From NCBI GenBank assembly GCA_014529385.2, contig CM043959.1, forward strand, positions 4,089,045 to 4,153,044: a stretch of 64,000 nt of DNA, read 5' to 3'. Made by a program: the position numbers and the translations under genes. This document shows positions 63,001 through 64,000 of this stretch, piece by piece (position 1 is the first letter of the stretch; every line of letters begins with the position of its first letter). A model generated the notes under the pieces. It worked only from the letters and a program-made list of their open reading frames with translations, was not told the DNA's origin and ran no database searches. The stretch comes from Adiantum capillus-veneris (lineage: Eukaryota; Streptophyta; Polypodiopsida; Polypodiales; Pteridaceae).

Positions 63001-64000
63001 CATAGTGTTCCCAAAATTTTCCATTGGTGCTGCTTTATTGCAAAATTCCAACCCTATGATTTTGGCCTTGCTCTCCCACCAGCATTGCCTCATGTCCAAC
63101 ACTACAACATGCTAGTGCTTGTGTCATTTGTATATGGTGCTAATGCAAAACCTTGTGCATTTAAATGTCCTATGCTATGGTGAAGACCTTTTAATTTCCA
63201 GTGCTACAATGTCAAAAATTTGAAAATGCTTCCTTGCCATTTGAATTCTCCAAAGTAGTGCTGCTTTGCCTGATGTGTATTAGATGCATTAATTCCAAGT
63301 GCCCCAAATAACTCAAAGCTTAAAACCTCACTATTGCTAGTATACAAAGATCTCCAAAATTGTAGAAATTGATTTCCTGCTCCAAGGTGCCAGCATGAGG
63401 TCCTCGTACATGCAAAGATGGTGAACCTGTTGTAGCTTCCTACCAAAGCTCTACTACCACTTGTGAGAGTGCAATGTGCGGAAGTAGTGCATGCAGAGTG
63501 CAAGGGAGGAGAAGAGCATGCATTGGATGTGGTTGGAATAGAGTGGTTTGAAGAGCCCTTAGTCCTTATTCTTCTATGTATATAAAGAATAAGAATTAGT
63601 GCATCTAGTGGGTGATCAAACACCGAATGGCCGGCCTAGGCAGAGGTACATCCACCGTTTACCCAACAATTTCCTCTTTGTACTGCTCCATGAGATCATT
63701 CATGTAGGTGGCTGAAATCACCCCTACAAATCTACATGCTAGGCCTCCTAATTATTTTTCCAGACTTTTACGTACTTTTGGTACTTTATTACCCGGCTAC
63801 TTGGTAATAATTATCAACTCTTTCCATGCCTAGATCTGATGATATAGATGATTTGACAATTCAAATTGCCAAACCTTCATGCCATCATTTACTCACTCCA
63901 ACATGATTGAACCTTTGTTTACTTTATTGAAGAACTTGAAACTTTAACACACACATTATGATAATGGAGTCTATCTTGCCAATCCTCTTGAACATACATA
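63001..64000. other. Intergenic, no gene recognised
   Basis: Short open frames on both strands lack domains or splice-site support. No LTR or LINE sequence was recognised. Confidence 0.5.

Noticed and set aside
63204-63623. 139-residue minus frame near the right end
   Set aside because: No domain, repeats or start context were seen. The length is within chance for AT-moderate DNA.
1-64000. tRNA or rRNA genes
   Set aside because: I found no cloverleaf-like sequence with A and B boxes. The tRNA-like words seen are primer-binding sites of LTR elements.

Overview
The window looks like the repeat-filled intergenic DNA of a large land-plant genome. Nearly everything recognisable is a retrotransposon: Ty3/gypsy chromoviruses, one chromodomain-less Ty3/gypsy element, Ty1/copia fragments and two L1-like LINEs. 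They are packed inside one another and separated by long (CT)n, (GA)n and (GT)n microsatellites. Gypsy families with chromodomains, iMet-type primer sites, TATA-bearing LTRs and spliced gene-like pieces with GT-AG borders all fit a plant. A seed-free vascular plant such as a fern is my guess from the style of the LINE and RNase H proteins, but the window alone does not prove it.

Layout. 1-708: 5' end of an LTR of family D, whose element lies off the left edge. 709-7763: a scrap heap with a degenerate ~65-bp tandem repeat, three copies of an LTR-like module (X) in both orientations, a broken RNase H-integrase fragment, the 3' LTR edge of a further chromovirus (G) and an unassigned LTR-like promoter. 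7764-11877: chromovirus F (minus), truncated at its 5' side. 11878-21175: chromovirus B (minus), interrupted by related chromovirus A (13120-18322), which has both LTRs and a TTCGG target duplication. 21175-21903: 5' end of a copia element (M, minus). 21904-33400: copia element E (plus), whose RNase H is split by chromovirus C (23425-32721, minus, GTACC target duplication). C is itself invaded by chromovirus D (27195-32664, minus). 33541-35335: several LTR remnants.

36511-38390: two exons and a GC-rich, microsatellite-rich 5' region of a possible host gene (minus). 39000-52320: LINE L (plus), split by a ~10.7-kb gypsy element H (40683-51396). H carries gag, protease, RT, RNase H, integrase without a chromodomain, and then a long extra sense ORF before its 3' LTR. 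53547-55963: a spliced, decayed gene (minus) with a ParB/sulfiredoxin-like segment. 57488-61741: LINE K (minus), with both ORFs recognisable but frameshifted. 62227-62679: a 453-bp near-palindromic hairpin. The last kilobase holds nothing I recognise.

No element appears able to move alone. A lacks protease and RT, B lacks gag, C lacks most of RT, D lacks integrase, and H carries several stops and frameshifts. The most unusual items are the extra ORF and telomere-like minisatellite of H, the long hairpin, and a short GC-rich motif (around GGGGCGCC) shared by LTRs that otherwise differ.
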